12,281 nucleotides of DNA from Planctomycetales bacterium (GTDB taxonomy: Bacteria > Planctomycetota > Planctomycetia > Isosphaerales > Isosphaeraceae), in contig DAIDJI010000083.1 of NCBI GenBank assembly GCA_027451455.1, forward strand, positions 1-12,281, given 5' to 3'. The translations under genes and the position numbers were made by a program. The notes beneath the pieces are model-generated. The model made no database searches. It saw only the letters and a list, made by a program, of their open reading frames with translations, and had not been told where the DNA came from. This document shows positions 1-6,285 of this stretch, piece by piece. Within the stretch, counting starts at the first letter, position 1. Each line of letters begins with the position of its first letter.

Positions 1-678
1 CAGGTCGCGGCCTTCCTCTGCCCGTCGGACAGCAATCCCGGCTCGTCGGGAACCTTCTTCTTCGCGGATTACGGCAGCAAGCTGGTGGGTGCCAGCAGCT
101 ATCCGAGCAATATCGGTCTGAACCGGCGGCTCACCGGCTGGGTGTTGAACGGCCCGAATTACGTGGCGAGCAACTGGGATAAGACCGTCAATTCGACCAC
201 GACTCTCGCCTCGTTCCGCGACGGAACCACCTACACGGCCATCTTCAGCGAGTGGATCAAAGGAGAGGCCGTCCCCACGCGATCGGCCAAGGATGGACTT
301 TCCGAAATTTACAACCTCGGCGGGAACTCAAACACCTTTCCGACCGATATCCAGACCGCGCAGGTCTGCAATTCGGTCCCGATCACCCCGGCCAACCGTG
401 AGTCCCAATGGAAGGGGGAGTGGTGGGCCTATGGCGCCACCCAGATTTACTCGCACACTCAGACGCCCAACCGAACCAATTGCCTCTACCACGACATCGT
501 GATTGATGCCCGCGCGACCATCACCTTGACGGCGACGAGCTCTTACCACCCGGGCGGAGTGAATGTGCTCTTCATGGACGGCTCGGTCCAGTTCGTCAAA
601 AACGGAGTGAGCTATCCGACCTGGTATGCCCTCGCCACTCCCAACGGCAACGAAGTGGTCAGTTCCAGTTCCTATTGA
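1..678 (+). CDS. DUF1559 family pseudopilin-like protein, C-terminal part (5' end outside window)
   Basis: The frame is open from base 1 to the TGA at 676-678, giving 225 visible residues; the true start lies to the left, so no ATG inside the window should be taken as the start. The family is recognised from FLCPSD near the visible N-terminus (residues 5-10) and from the H-X9-DG motif HPGGVNVLFMDG near the C-terminus, followed by a VQFVKNGV strand typical of the DUF1559 C-terminal domain. Family members usually begin with a type IV pilin-like methylation motif and one hydrophobic helix, which would be encoded upstream and cannot be seen here. They are multiplied in planctomycete genomes and are thought to be exported, pilin-like surface or periplasmic proteins; the exact role is unknown. 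A TPR gene follows 206 bases downstream on the same strand. The family call is firm, the function is not. Confidence 0.92.
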   Translation, partial: QVAAFLCPSDSNPGSSGTFFFADYGSKLVGASSYPSNIGLNRRLTGWVLNGPNYVASNWDKTVNSTTTLASFRDGTTYTAIFSEWIKGEAVPTRSAKDGLSEIYNLGGNSNTFPTDIQTAQVCNSVPITPANRESQWKGEWWAYGATQIYSHTQTPNRTNCLYHDIVIDARATITLTATSSYHPGGVNVLFMDGSVQFVKNGVSYPTWYALATPNGNEVVSSSSY

Positions 679-884
679 ACTCCGACCCGAACCGCGTCTC
701 GCCGGGTCCGCGTGGCCTTCCCCGCGTGCCACAGGCGAGGGGCCATTTCCCCAGACCGGCCGCTGGCGCGCAGCAACGCGCCACCGGTCGTGCTCATTCC
801 ATGGCGAGGTCATCCCAATCGGAGCCGGCCGCAGTCCGGTTCGATTCGATTCGGTTCGACGCCTGTCTGAGCGAGGAAGCTGCC
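679..884 (+). other. Intergenic leader between DUF1559 and TPR genes, with hairpin and pentamer repeats
   Basis: This gap holds two small structures. A perfect 7-bp stem (TGGCGCG at 764-770, CGCGCCA at 777-783, 6-base loop) lies 86 bases after the DUF1559 stop; it has no T-tract, so it is a weak terminator candidate at best. Bases 840-859 are four tandem pentamers, TTCGA-TTCGA-TTCGG-TTCGA, ending 25 bases before the TPR start codon. An open reading frame runs through the whole gap in the TPR frame (from a TTG at 675), but its Arg/Pro-rich translation does not look like protein and lacks a ribosome site. Confidence 0.4.
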
Positions 885-2180
885 ATGATCTCCGATCCCG
901 CCGTCACGCTGCCTCGTGATCGTGGCGGACTCGATGCACCGGTCGACGGAGAGAGGCCCCGATCCGGCGTCGACGCACGGCGGCACGCCTTCCCACGGCG
1001 AGTCGTCCTGGCGACGGGCCTGATCCTGCTCGGAACCGCACCCGTGGCCTGGTGGTACGGGTGGGCCAGACGCCCTGCGGTCGCGCTGCAAACGATCGAG
1101 AGCTGGATCAAAAACGAGCAATACGTCCTCGCCCAGAAGACGTTAACGGAGCACCTGCGCCGCGACCCGGGCGACGGGGCCGCCCGGATGATGCTGGCGC
1201 GGGTGCTGGGGGGCCGCGGAGACCTCGCCGGCTGTGCGCGGGAATTGCACCAGGTTCCGGCCGGGTGGCCCCAGAAGCCTCTCGCCCTCTACCGCGAGGC
1301 TCAGGCCGATCTCCTGATGAATCGGGCCAGGGACGCCGAGGCAGCTCTGCGGGCGATCATCGATGCCGATGGCGGGACGCCTTCGGATCCGGCCGTCTTC
1401 CACGATGCCAGCCAGGAGTTGCTCTCGCTCTATGCCACCGAGGATCGCTGGAGCGAAGCCCGCGACGTCCTCTGGAAGATCTACGCTCGGGCGACGCCCC
1501 ACTACCGGCCGACCTTGCTGGCGATGCGAATCCTCTACGAACTGGAACGGCTCGCCCCCACTGAGTCCGTCAAGCTGCTCAGGAACTACGTCTCCGCCGA
1601 TCGCGAGGACTGGGAGGCCCGCCGCGCCCTCGCCAAAGCTGAGCTTGCGCTCGGCCGGCGCTCCGAGGCCCTCCGCCAGATGCGCGACTGCCTGGAGGCT
1701 CGGCCCGACGACCCACGCGTCTGGCGAGATTATCTGAACATGCTCTACTCGCTGGGCGAACGCGAAGCCTACGAGGCGGTCCTGGCCCGGGCGCCCGCCA
1801 TTGCGGAGACGCGGCCCGAGCTCTGGGTCGCGCGCGGCCAGGCCCGAGAACACGCCGGCGACTGGACCGCCGCCGCGGCCGATTATCGCCGGGCCCTGAC
1901 GCTCGATCCGAACCTCTCCAACGCCCACTACCGGCTGGCCGCCATCGAACTCCGCCTCGGCCACTCGGTCGCGGCCGCCGACCACCGAAGGCGATGGCGG
2001 GAACTGGAGGAGGCGCGCTCCGCGCTGCGTCCGGCCTTCGACGCCTACGTCGAGGCCCAACGCCGACTCCCCAACGACCACCCGGAACTGCTCGCCTCCG
2101 TCAAGAGACTCGCCGCGATCTGCCAGACCCTGGGCTGGTCGCGCGCCGCCGCAGGCTGGAGCCAGCTCGCCGCCTCCTGA
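885..2180 (+). CDS. Membrane-anchored tetratricopeptide-repeat protein
   Basis: A protein of 431 residues. The ATG at 885 was chosen because GAGGAAG lies just upstream (874-879, about 6 bases away) and because the codons before it in the same frame read as non-protein. The N-terminus (1-38) is Arg-rich and probably cytoplasmic. One hydrophobic helix follows at about 39-60 (VVLATGLILLGTAPVAWWYGW), and the rest is helical repeats: TPR-like pairs from about 68 to 175 (AQKTLTEHLRRDPGDGAARM is one helix junction) and a classic TPR at about 311-344 (GDWTAAAADYRRALTLDPN) with a further unit behind it. The protein is therefore anchored in the inner membrane with its repeats probably in the periplasm, where such repeats normally bind protein partners. 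No enzyme motif is visible. Its same-strand neighbour is the DUF1559 gene; a functional link is possible but unproven. No gene symbol applies. Confidence 0.88.
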   Translation: MISDPAVTLPRDRGGLDAPVDGERPRSGVDARRHAFPRRVVLATGLILLGTAPVAWWYGWARRPAVALQTIESWIKNEQYVLAQKTLTEHLRRDPGDGAARMMLARVLGGRGDLAGCARELHQVPAGWPQKPLALYREAQADLLMNRARDAEAALRAIIDADGGTPSDPAVFHDASQELLSLYATEDRWSEARDVLWKIYARATPHYRPTLLAMRILYELERLAPTESVKLLRNYVSADREDWEARRALAKAELALGRRSEALRQMRDCLEARPDDPRVWRDYLNMLYSLGEREAYEAVLARAPAIAETRPELWVARGQAREHAGDWTAAAADYRRALTLDPNLSNAHYRLAAIELRLGHSVAAADHRRRWRELEEARSALRPAFDAYVEAQRRLPNDHPELLASVKRLAAICQTLGWSRAAAGWSQLAAS

Positions 2181-2448
2181 ACCCTCGGGATTCCGGGGAT
2201 TCGTCCCGCTCCCAGGCTTCAGAATCTCGTTCGAATGGACCAGACCACGCCGCTTGCCGGAAAACCATCGACACCGCCCAGGAGGAACCACGAGGAACGG
2301 GCGAAATCCACAGGGCAGGGGGGATCGCTATCGAGTACGCCATCCGTCCCGCAAAATCGCTGCAAAACGAGATTCGTCCGTAAGGAGTGGCCTTCCGATC
2401 GGCCGGCATCGGAACGATCCAGTGAGCCTCTCAATGATCTCGAAGCGC

Positions 2449-2500
2449 GAGTCACCATCGGCTGTCCGATCGACTCATTCCCGTTTTTCCGAATTTTTTT
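2449..2500 (+). terminator. Candidate intrinsic terminator: nested hairpin followed by T-runs
   Basis: An outer stem GAGTC (2449-2453) pairs with GACTC (2472-2476), and an inner stem ATCGG (2457-2461) pairs with CCGAT (2466-2470) around a CTGT loop. After seven bases comes TTTTT (2484-2488) and then a run of seven T (about 2494-2500). It sits about 270 bases after the TPR stop, which is far, and the stem is imperfect, so this is only a candidate. Confidence 0.35.
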
Positions 2501-2538
2501 ACAAGATTCGACCTTACCTGGGCTGGATCGTTCTCGGG

Positions 2539-2566
2539 TTTCCGCCGATACTCCTGGCCATATACC
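2539..2566 (+). promoter_or_regulatory. Weak candidate promoter for the 73-aa membrane protein
   Basis: TATACC (2561-2566) resembles a -10 box, and TTTCCG (2539-2544) is a poor -35 at 16 bases. Transcription from here would leave a leader of about 70 bases before the ATG at 2643. Planctomycete promoters are poorly described, so this is a low-confidence reading. Confidence 0.2.
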
Positions 2567-2642
2567 GTATGCGCGCGCGGGCAGGGCCTGTGGCACCCTC
2601 CCGTGTTGACCGACCGCTTCACGGAAGAGGGAGCCCCTTCCC

Positions 2643-2864
2643 ATGCAGATGATGCCCGCCGTCCTGGCCTACTTCTCGCCCGAGACCATGCTGCCGCTTT
2701 CCTCCGTGATCGCAACGGTCGTCGGCTTCGGCTTGCTCATCCAGCGGAACACGATCCGATTCGCCGTCGGAATCGTCCGCGCGGCCTTCCGGCGACGCCC
2801 TGAGGCAGTCACCCGCAAGGGCCCCCACTTCGCCCCAAGATCGCGCCAGGACGCCCGGCGCTGA
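2643..2864 (+). CDS. Small single-helix membrane protein, hypothetical
   Basis: A 73-residue protein. The ATG at 2643 has a GAGGGAG ribosome site at 2627-2633, nine bases upstream, which supports it as a real gene despite its size; two more ATGs follow at codons 3 and 4. The N-terminus YFSPETMLPLSSVIATVVGF gives one hydrophobic helix at about residues 14-34. A second, more amphipathic stretch follows (FAVGIVRAAFRR), and then a basic, Arg-rich tail. The PETMLP...S.IAT pattern resembles small orphan membrane proteins I associate with planctomycetes, but I cannot name a family. The gene ends 19 bases before the stop of the oppositely oriented ABC permease. Function unknown. Confidence 0.65.
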   Translation: MQMMPAVLAYFSPETMLPLSSVIATVVGFGLLIQRNTIRFAVGIVRAAFRRRPEAVTRKGPHFAPRSRQDARR

Positions 2865-2883
2865 GTCTTGCTCTCCAGGCGGA

Positions 2884-3720
2884 TCAGCCGTTGGCCGGCA
2901 GATCGCGTCGGGCAAAGAGCAGGAACGCCAGCACCACGCAGGCCCCTCCCGTTCCCGCCAGAATCCCGACGTGCGGGCCGAAGGACTCCGCCTTCGTGAC
3001 CAGCTCGACCGGGTCGTACGCCGTAAAAATCGAGACCCGGTCGACCCACGGTTTCCACCAGGATTCTGCGAAAACCGGGAACGCCGTGATCACGTGCGCG
3101 ATGAAGGCGGCCAGCGTCAGCGTCGACCCAATCCAGGTCGGCCGCCACCGAACATGGTCGACCGACGAGATCAAAAGCGTGTATCCGTAGATCGGCAACC
3201 CCAGCGCGGCGAGATTGGCCGAGACCCGGATCAATTCCCAGGTCCCGGGCGTCACTCGCAGCGTATGGTAATGAACCCCGATGATCGCCCCGACCGCCAG
3301 CGACGCCCCCAGTACGGCAAGCCCCAGCACGCTCACCACCACCTGCGAGGCCAGGTAGGCCGTCCGCGAAATCGGACGAGAGAGCAGCAGATCCATCGTC
3401 CCCCGCTCAATCTCGGCCGAGACCGCCGCCGAGCCGCGCGCAATCCCCCAGATCGCAACCAGCGCCACGAAGAACGGGTGATTCCAGAAGGCCATCATCA
3501 GCTCGACCGAGGTCGGTGTCTTGCCGACCCCTAACCGACGAAGCCACTCCAGCCGATCCCCCAGCTCGCCCGAGGCGATCGCCTTGAGGACCCGGTCCTC
3601 ATTCCTCGAGGTAATGTAGACCGAGAGCCACCCCAGGCCAAACAGCGCCGCCGCCGTCAACAGAAGAGTCCCACGCGACTCGTGGACCACCTTCCGAACC
3701 AGGGCCACGATCGCCCTCAT
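2884..3720 (-). CDS. ABC-2 type transporter permease
   Basis: A 278-residue integral membrane protein. The start at 3720 (MRAIVALVRKVVHESRG) was chosen because its ATG overlaps the TGA of the ATPase gene (ATGA, 3720-3717), a typical translational-coupling junction; the in-frame extension upstream lies inside the ATPase gene and reads as non-protein. About six membrane helices are visible, near residues 18-37, 81-100, 122-148, 165-186, 195-216 and 249-271. Between helices 2 and 3 lies the conserved ABC-2 segment EIERGTMDLLLSRPISRTAY (104-122), which contacts the ATPase. The region between helices 1 and 2 forms a loop of about 40 residues. With its partner it should form a half-transporter dimer that moves a lipid, polysaccharide, peptide or drug out of the cytoplasm; the substrate cannot be told from sequence. 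It lies second and last in the operon. Confidence 0.9.
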   Translation of the reverse strand: MRAIVALVRKVVHESRGTLLLTAAALFGLGWLSVYITSRNEDRVLKAIASGELGDRLEWLRRLGVGKTPTSVELMMAFWNHPFFVALVAIWGIARGSAAVSAEIERGTMDLLLSRPISRTAYLASQVVVSVLGLAVLGASLAVGAIIGVHYHTLRVTPGTWELIRVSANLAALGLPIYGYTLLISSVDHVRWRPTWIGSTLTLAAFIAHVITAFPVFAESWWKPWVDRVSIFTAYDPVELVTKAESFGPHVGILAGTGGACVVLAFLLFARRDLPANG

Positions 3721-4628
3721 GACGCCCCCTCCTCGTCGCCCGCGGCCGGGCCGTGATACCGATCGTAAAGGGTCCGGAGATCCTCCGTCCCAATCGCGAG
3801 ATCCTCCACCGGCGCCGAGGCCAACCACCCCAGCAGCGCCGGCAATTCCCCATGATGCTCGTAAAGAAACGCCTCCCCCTCACGCTTCCGCTCGATCAGC
3901 CCAAGCTCGCCGGGGATCGTGACCGGGCCATCCGTCCGATACCGAATCAGGAGCATCCGCAAACCACGCCGGGCATGCATGTCCTCAATGTGCATCAGCC
4001 GGCCCTTCCGCATGATCGCCACCCGGTCGGAGACCTGCTCCACCTCCGTCAGCACATGGCCGGAAAAGACCACCGTCTGCCCCTGCCGCTTCGCCTCCTG
4101 AACCAGCTCCATCACCAGTCCGCGCGCCGAGGGATCCAACGCCGAGGTCGGCTCGTCCAGAATCAGGATCTCCACCGGATCCGAGAACACCTGCGCCAGG
4201 GCCAGCTTCTGCTTCATCCCCGTCGAATAGGTCCGAACCCGTCCACGAAGGTCCAGATTCATCACGCGATCCGCAATCGCAATCGCCCGATCCAGCCCCA
4301 CCCCGTCCCGCAGGTCGCTGAGCAACTCCAGGACCTCGATCCCCCGCATCGAACCGTAAAGCCGAAGCTCGCCCTGAAGATACGACGTCCGAAGCCGCAC
4401 CTGAATACTCTCTCGCCAGCAATCAAAGCCGGCAACCGCCGCTTGCCCCGATGTCGGCCGGAGCAGGCCCAGAAGCAGCCGGATCGTCGTCGTCTTCCCC
4501 GATCCGTTCGGGCCAAGCAGGCCAAACACCTCGCCCCGGCGAATCTCCAGGTCCAGACTCTCCAGCGCCTTGACCTCGGCGTAAGCCTTCGTCAGTTGCC
4601 TCGTCCGAATCCATACGCCATCGTCCAT
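3717..4628 (-). CDS. ABC-2 type transporter ATP-binding protein
   Basis: A 303-residue ATPase that powers the permease encoded immediately downstream. The start at 4628 (MDDGVWIRTRQLTKAY) is preferred because GGAGGG lies 7 bases upstream (4641-4636); an in-frame ATG at 4667 would add 13 residues with a CxxCxC pattern but has no ribosome site. Motifs in order: Walker A GPNGSGKT (39-46), Q-loop Gln at about 85 (SYLQGE), signature YSTGMKQK (134-141, the YSTGM variant usual in this branch in place of LSGGQ), Walker B ILILDEP (154-160) with catalytic Glu159, D-loop SALD, and switch His191 (FSGHVLTEVE). A C-terminal domain of about 80 residues after the switch is typical of ABC-2 exporter ATPases. 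All catalytic residues are present. It is the first gene of a two-gene operon, transcribed away from the 74-aa gene at 4946. Confidence 0.95.
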   Translation of the reverse strand: MDDGVWIRTRQLTKAYAEVKALESLDLEIRRGEVFGLLGPNGSGKTTTIRLLLGLLRPTSGQAAVAGFDCWRESIQVRLRTSYLQGELRLYGSMRGIEVLELLSDLRDGVGLDRAIAIADRVMNLDLRGRVRTYSTGMKQKLALAQVFSDPVEILILDEPTSALDPSARGLVMELVQEAKRQGQTVVFSGHVLTEVEQVSDRVAIMRKGRLMHIEDMHARRGLRMLLIRYRTDGPVTIPGELGLIERKREGEAFLYEHHGELPALLGWLASAPVEDLAIGTEDLRTLYDRYHGPAAGDEEGAS

Positions 4629-4774
4629 CCATCGACCCTCCGGGCAGGTACAAGCCTTACAAAACATCGAACCGACCGGCTCTCGAACCCTCGAATCCGC
4701 GAAAATCCGTCCAGACCTCGCGATCAGAACGGGATCTTCCCCTCATCCGTTGCCGATCGGGAGACTTTGGCCTA

Positions 4775-4800
4775 GCTTAAGTCCGCTTAAATCCGCTTGA
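4775..4800 (-). repeat. 10-bp-spaced direct repeats, possible operator
   Basis: On the minus strand the core AAGCGGA occurs at two positions exactly ten bases apart, and a shortened third copy (AAGC) follows after another ten. On the plus strand this reads as TTAAGTCCGC then TTAAATCCGC. One-helical-turn spacing is what a protein binding several times on one DNA face would need. The array lies about midway between the two divergent genes and touches the candidate promoter of the plus-strand gene. The binding protein, if any, is unknown. Confidence 0.4.
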
Positions 4801-4825
4801 CGGCCCGGCATTCTAAAGCAATGAT
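4797..4825 (+). promoter_or_regulatory. Candidate sigma70-like promoter for the 74-aa gene
   Basis: TTGACG (4797-4802, five of six matches to the -35 consensus) is followed after 17 bases by AATGAT (4820-4825, four of six matches to the -10). A transcript would have a leader of roughly 115 bases before the ATG at 4946. The -35 overlaps the end of the 10-bp direct repeats. Not tested. Confidence 0.35.
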
Positions 4826-4945
4826 GGAGAGGGTCGGTGATCGACTCTGGGCCATCACCCTCTCATCAATGGGAGGGCCGGATGGAATGGATATCCGGGG
4901 GAATGACGGCCCGCCGAGTTTCCTGATAAGGGCGAGGGACCACGC

Positions 4946-5170
4946 ATGAATACTGTCTTGCCGTCTCGAAGTCCCGCGCTGCGCGGTGCCGCGACGTTGC
5001 GACTGTACGCCCTGCCCCGGCAAGAGAGCGGAGCACTCCACTGGCGGATCAACGGCTTTCGAGCCCGGCTTATCGTCTGGACCGAGGACGAATGGCAGAA
5101 GCTCGAAGCCAGGCCGTCGGACGCTCAGAAGCATCCGAGTGGCGTCTGGTGTGCCCTCCGGATGGAGTAA
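4946..5170 (+). CDS. Small conserved-looking protein, hypothetical (74 aa)
   Basis: A 74-residue protein with a good ribosome site (GAGGG at 4934-4938, 7 bases before the ATG). The N-terminal 18 residues look variable; the rest is dense, protein-like sequence: an LRLYALP segment, then WRINGFRARLIVWTEDEW (about 44-61), and an ending in HPSGVWCALRME. The aromatic/Arg-rich core and the GVWCALRM ending resemble short orphan proteins I associate with planctomycetes. There is no signal peptide and no membrane helix, so a cytoplasmic location is likely. No enzyme motif can be named; a single Cys lies near the C-terminus. The gene is read divergently from the ABC operon and converges on the YdjY-domain gene. 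Function unknown; that it is a gene is fairly certain. Confidence 0.75.
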   Translation: MNTVLPSRSPALRGAATLRLYALPRQESGALHWRINGFRARLIVWTEDEWQKLEARPSDAQKHPSGVWCALRME

Positions 5171-5190
5171 TCGGTGACGAAGGCATCCCC

Positions 5191-5274
5191 TGGAAAATCG
5201 AAAATGGAAGAGGGAAGGCACGCAGGGCTTCTCGATGACCGACTTCACGCCCCTCTTCCATTTTCCATCTTCCA
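5191..5274. repeat. Inverted repeat built of GGAAAAT-like heptamers, between convergent genes
   Basis: Two 24-base arms (5191-5214 and 5251-5274) match each other in inverted orientation at 22 of 24 positions, with an uninterrupted 15-bp match at 5200-5214 / 5251-5265 and a 36-base loop. Each arm is made of short tandem heptamers: GGAAAAT, CGAAAAT, GGAAGAG, GGAAGGC on the left, and GGAAGAT, GGAAAAT, GGAAGAG on the minus strand of the right arm. It lies in the 141-base gap between the stop of the 74-aa gene and the stop of the YdjY gene, so it could act as a two-way terminator or be one copy of a dispersed intergenic repeat. Confidence 0.7.
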
Positions 5275-5311
5275 TCGATCCTTTCCCCACCTTCCTTCCG
5301 AGGCTCGCGGT

Positions 5312-6100
5312 CTATTGAAGGTCGAAGGAGTCGGCCTGCACCTGTTTCGGCCGGATTCCCCTTCGCGTTTTCTCGGGGGATAAGGCCGAACGGGCCTTCT
5401 GGTCTCCATCCGCCTTCGCCCCGCGACGAGGCGCGAGCATCAGGAAGACCTCCGTCCCGAGCGGGGGGATGCGGGCGGTGTTGGCCGTGAACATCCGGTC
5501 GGCGTCGTTGGCCGAACTGTTGATGGGCAGGTCGAGGATGGCGCTCGCGAAGTTCGCGACCGTGATCAGGTCGCCGTCGTCGGCGGCGTACATCGGCTTT
5601 TTGGTGATCCGGTCCTCGTAGAGAACGCTTCCAGCGAAGACCCAGTCGATCTCCAGGTGCGACTTCGTTTTCTCGTCCCGGACCCATTGGCGGGCGTCGT
5701 CGGTTCGCCGTCGCCCGTTCTCGTCCCAGACAACCTCGATGGCGATCGGCGAGCCGGTCGGCGGTCGGAATTTCGGGGCAAACTCGACCGGATGGCCGAC
5801 GTCGGCTCCGGTTAGAAGGAGCGCCGCGTGGATCGAGCGGGCGGGGGCCTCGGTCGCCAGGATGGCCTCGTGCTCCTTGGTTCCTTTTCGGCAGAGCAGG
5901 TGTTCGAGCATCCCCTCGCGAAGGACAACCCGCGCCCGAAGAACGATCCGTCGCTCCTTGGGGTCGAACCAGAGGCCCTTACCCATCGCCTTCCAACCGG
6001 GCTCAACCTGGAGTGAACGGGCCTCGGGAGGGGTCTGCGGCGGCGGCTGCGGCGGCGCGGCGACCAGGCCGAGGCCGATGGCGACGATGATCGGGTACAT
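5312..6100 (-). CDS. Exported YdjY-domain protein
   Basis: A 262-residue protein. The ATG at 6100 has a GAGGAG ribosome site 9 bases upstream (6115-6110). Residues 1-15 (MYPIIVAIGLGLVAA) form a short hydrophobic signal sequence, followed by a Pro/Gln-rich spacer to about 30. The YdjY-like domain spans about 35-226: a beta-rich start (RRIVLRARVVLREG), then KEHEAILATEA (75-85) with IHAALLLTGAD (90-100), the KEHE...IHAALL pattern by which I recognise the family, and later GSVLYED and PLGTEVFLMLAP. The tail from about 227 is basic and looks unstructured. YdjY-type proteins are predicted periplasmic or surface proteins of unknown activity, found repeatedly in planctomycetes. The gene is monocistronic: a terminator separates it from the secretin upstream, and TTGACC on the minus strand at 6174-6169 could be its -35 box, although no good -10 follows. 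Confidence 0.8.
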   Translation of the reverse strand: MYPIIVAIGLGLVAAPPQPPPQTPPEARSLQVEPGWKAMGKGLWFDPKERRIVLRARVVLREGMLEHLLCRKGTKEHEAILATEAPARSIHAALLLTGADVGHPVEFAPKFRPPTGSPIAIEVVWDENGRRRTDDARQWVRDEKTKSHLEIDWVFAGSVLYEDRITKKPMYAADDGDLITVANFASAILDLPINSSANDADRMFTANTARIPPLGTEVFLMLAPRRGAKADGDQKARSALSPEKTRRGIRPKQVQADSFDLQ

Positions 6101-6206
6101 GGCCGGTGTCTCCTCGGTGATCGGGCCGGATCGATCCTTGTCTCATTTGGCCGTGCGCGCTGGGGTTCGGTCAAGCCCCGGGCGGTCCGATCGTCGGTCG
6201 ACGACG

Positions 6207-6244
6207 AAAAGGGCCAGCCGGGTCGAGGTCCCGGCTGGCCCTTC
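6207..6244 (-). terminator. Strong intrinsic terminator of the secretin gene
   Basis: A perfect 12-bp GC-rich stem, GGGCCAGCCGGG (6211-6222) with CCCGGCTGGCCC (6230-6241), extended by two A-T pairs (6209-6210 with 6242-6243), encloses a 7-base loop. Read on the minus strand the stem ends in CCCTTTT, a short T-tract, and it lies 42 bases past the secretin stop. It is also positioned to insulate the YdjY gene downstream. Confidence 0.85.
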
Positions 6245-6285
6245 ATCGATCGAGCCAGTTCATCTGTGGTCCGGTCGGGTCGCGA

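Larger units (their letters stand above)
2181..2642. other. Non-coding stretch between TPR gene and small membrane-protein gene
   Basis: About 460 bases with no convincing gene. Open frames exist on both strands, but they lack ribosome sites and their translations are Arg/Ser/Pro-rich, as expected from GC-rich non-coding DNA. The stretch is locally AT-richer around 2480-2505. It holds a nested hairpin followed by T-runs (2449-2500) and a weak promoter-like sequence near 2539-2566, both listed separately. Confidence 0.5.
4629..4945. other. Divergent intergenic region between ABC operon (-) and 74-aa gene (+)
   Basis: About 317 bases from which both neighbours are read outward, so it must carry control signals for both unless transcription enters from further away. 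It contains the ATPase ribosome site (GGAGGG, 4641-4636 on minus), a cluster of 10-bp direct repeats near its middle (4777-4800), a promoter-like pair for the plus strand (4797-4825), and the ribosome site of the 74-aa gene (GAGGG, 4934-4938). No coding frame here looks real. Confidence 0.5.

Noticed and set aside
675..884. N-terminal extension of the TPR protein from a TTG at 675
   Set aside because: The 70 extra residues are Arg/Pro/Ser-rich with no ribosome site, and a good site precedes the ATG at 885.
1143..2291. 382-codon minus-strand open frame opposite the TPR gene
   Set aside because: Gly/Arg-rich shadow of a GC-rich gene; the plus strand has a membrane helix and TPR motifs.
2254..2652. 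132-codon plus-strand open frame before the 73-aa gene
   Set aside because: No ribosome site, composition unlike protein, and it overlaps the candidate terminator and the better-supported 73-aa gene start.
4629..4667. Longer ATPase start giving an N-terminal CxxCxC pattern
   Set aside because: No ribosome site before the ATG at 4667, whereas GGAGGG is correctly spaced before the ATG at 4628; the Cys pattern is probably chance translation of the leader.
3753..4775. 340-codon plus-strand open frame opposite the ABC ATPase
   Set aside because: Arg/Pro/His-rich shadow; the ATPase on the minus strand has every Walker and switch motif.
4787..5290. 167-codon minus-strand open frame containing the inverted repeat
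   Set aside because: It runs across the heptamer repeat and opposite the 74-aa gene, has no ribosome site, and its sequence changes character along its length.
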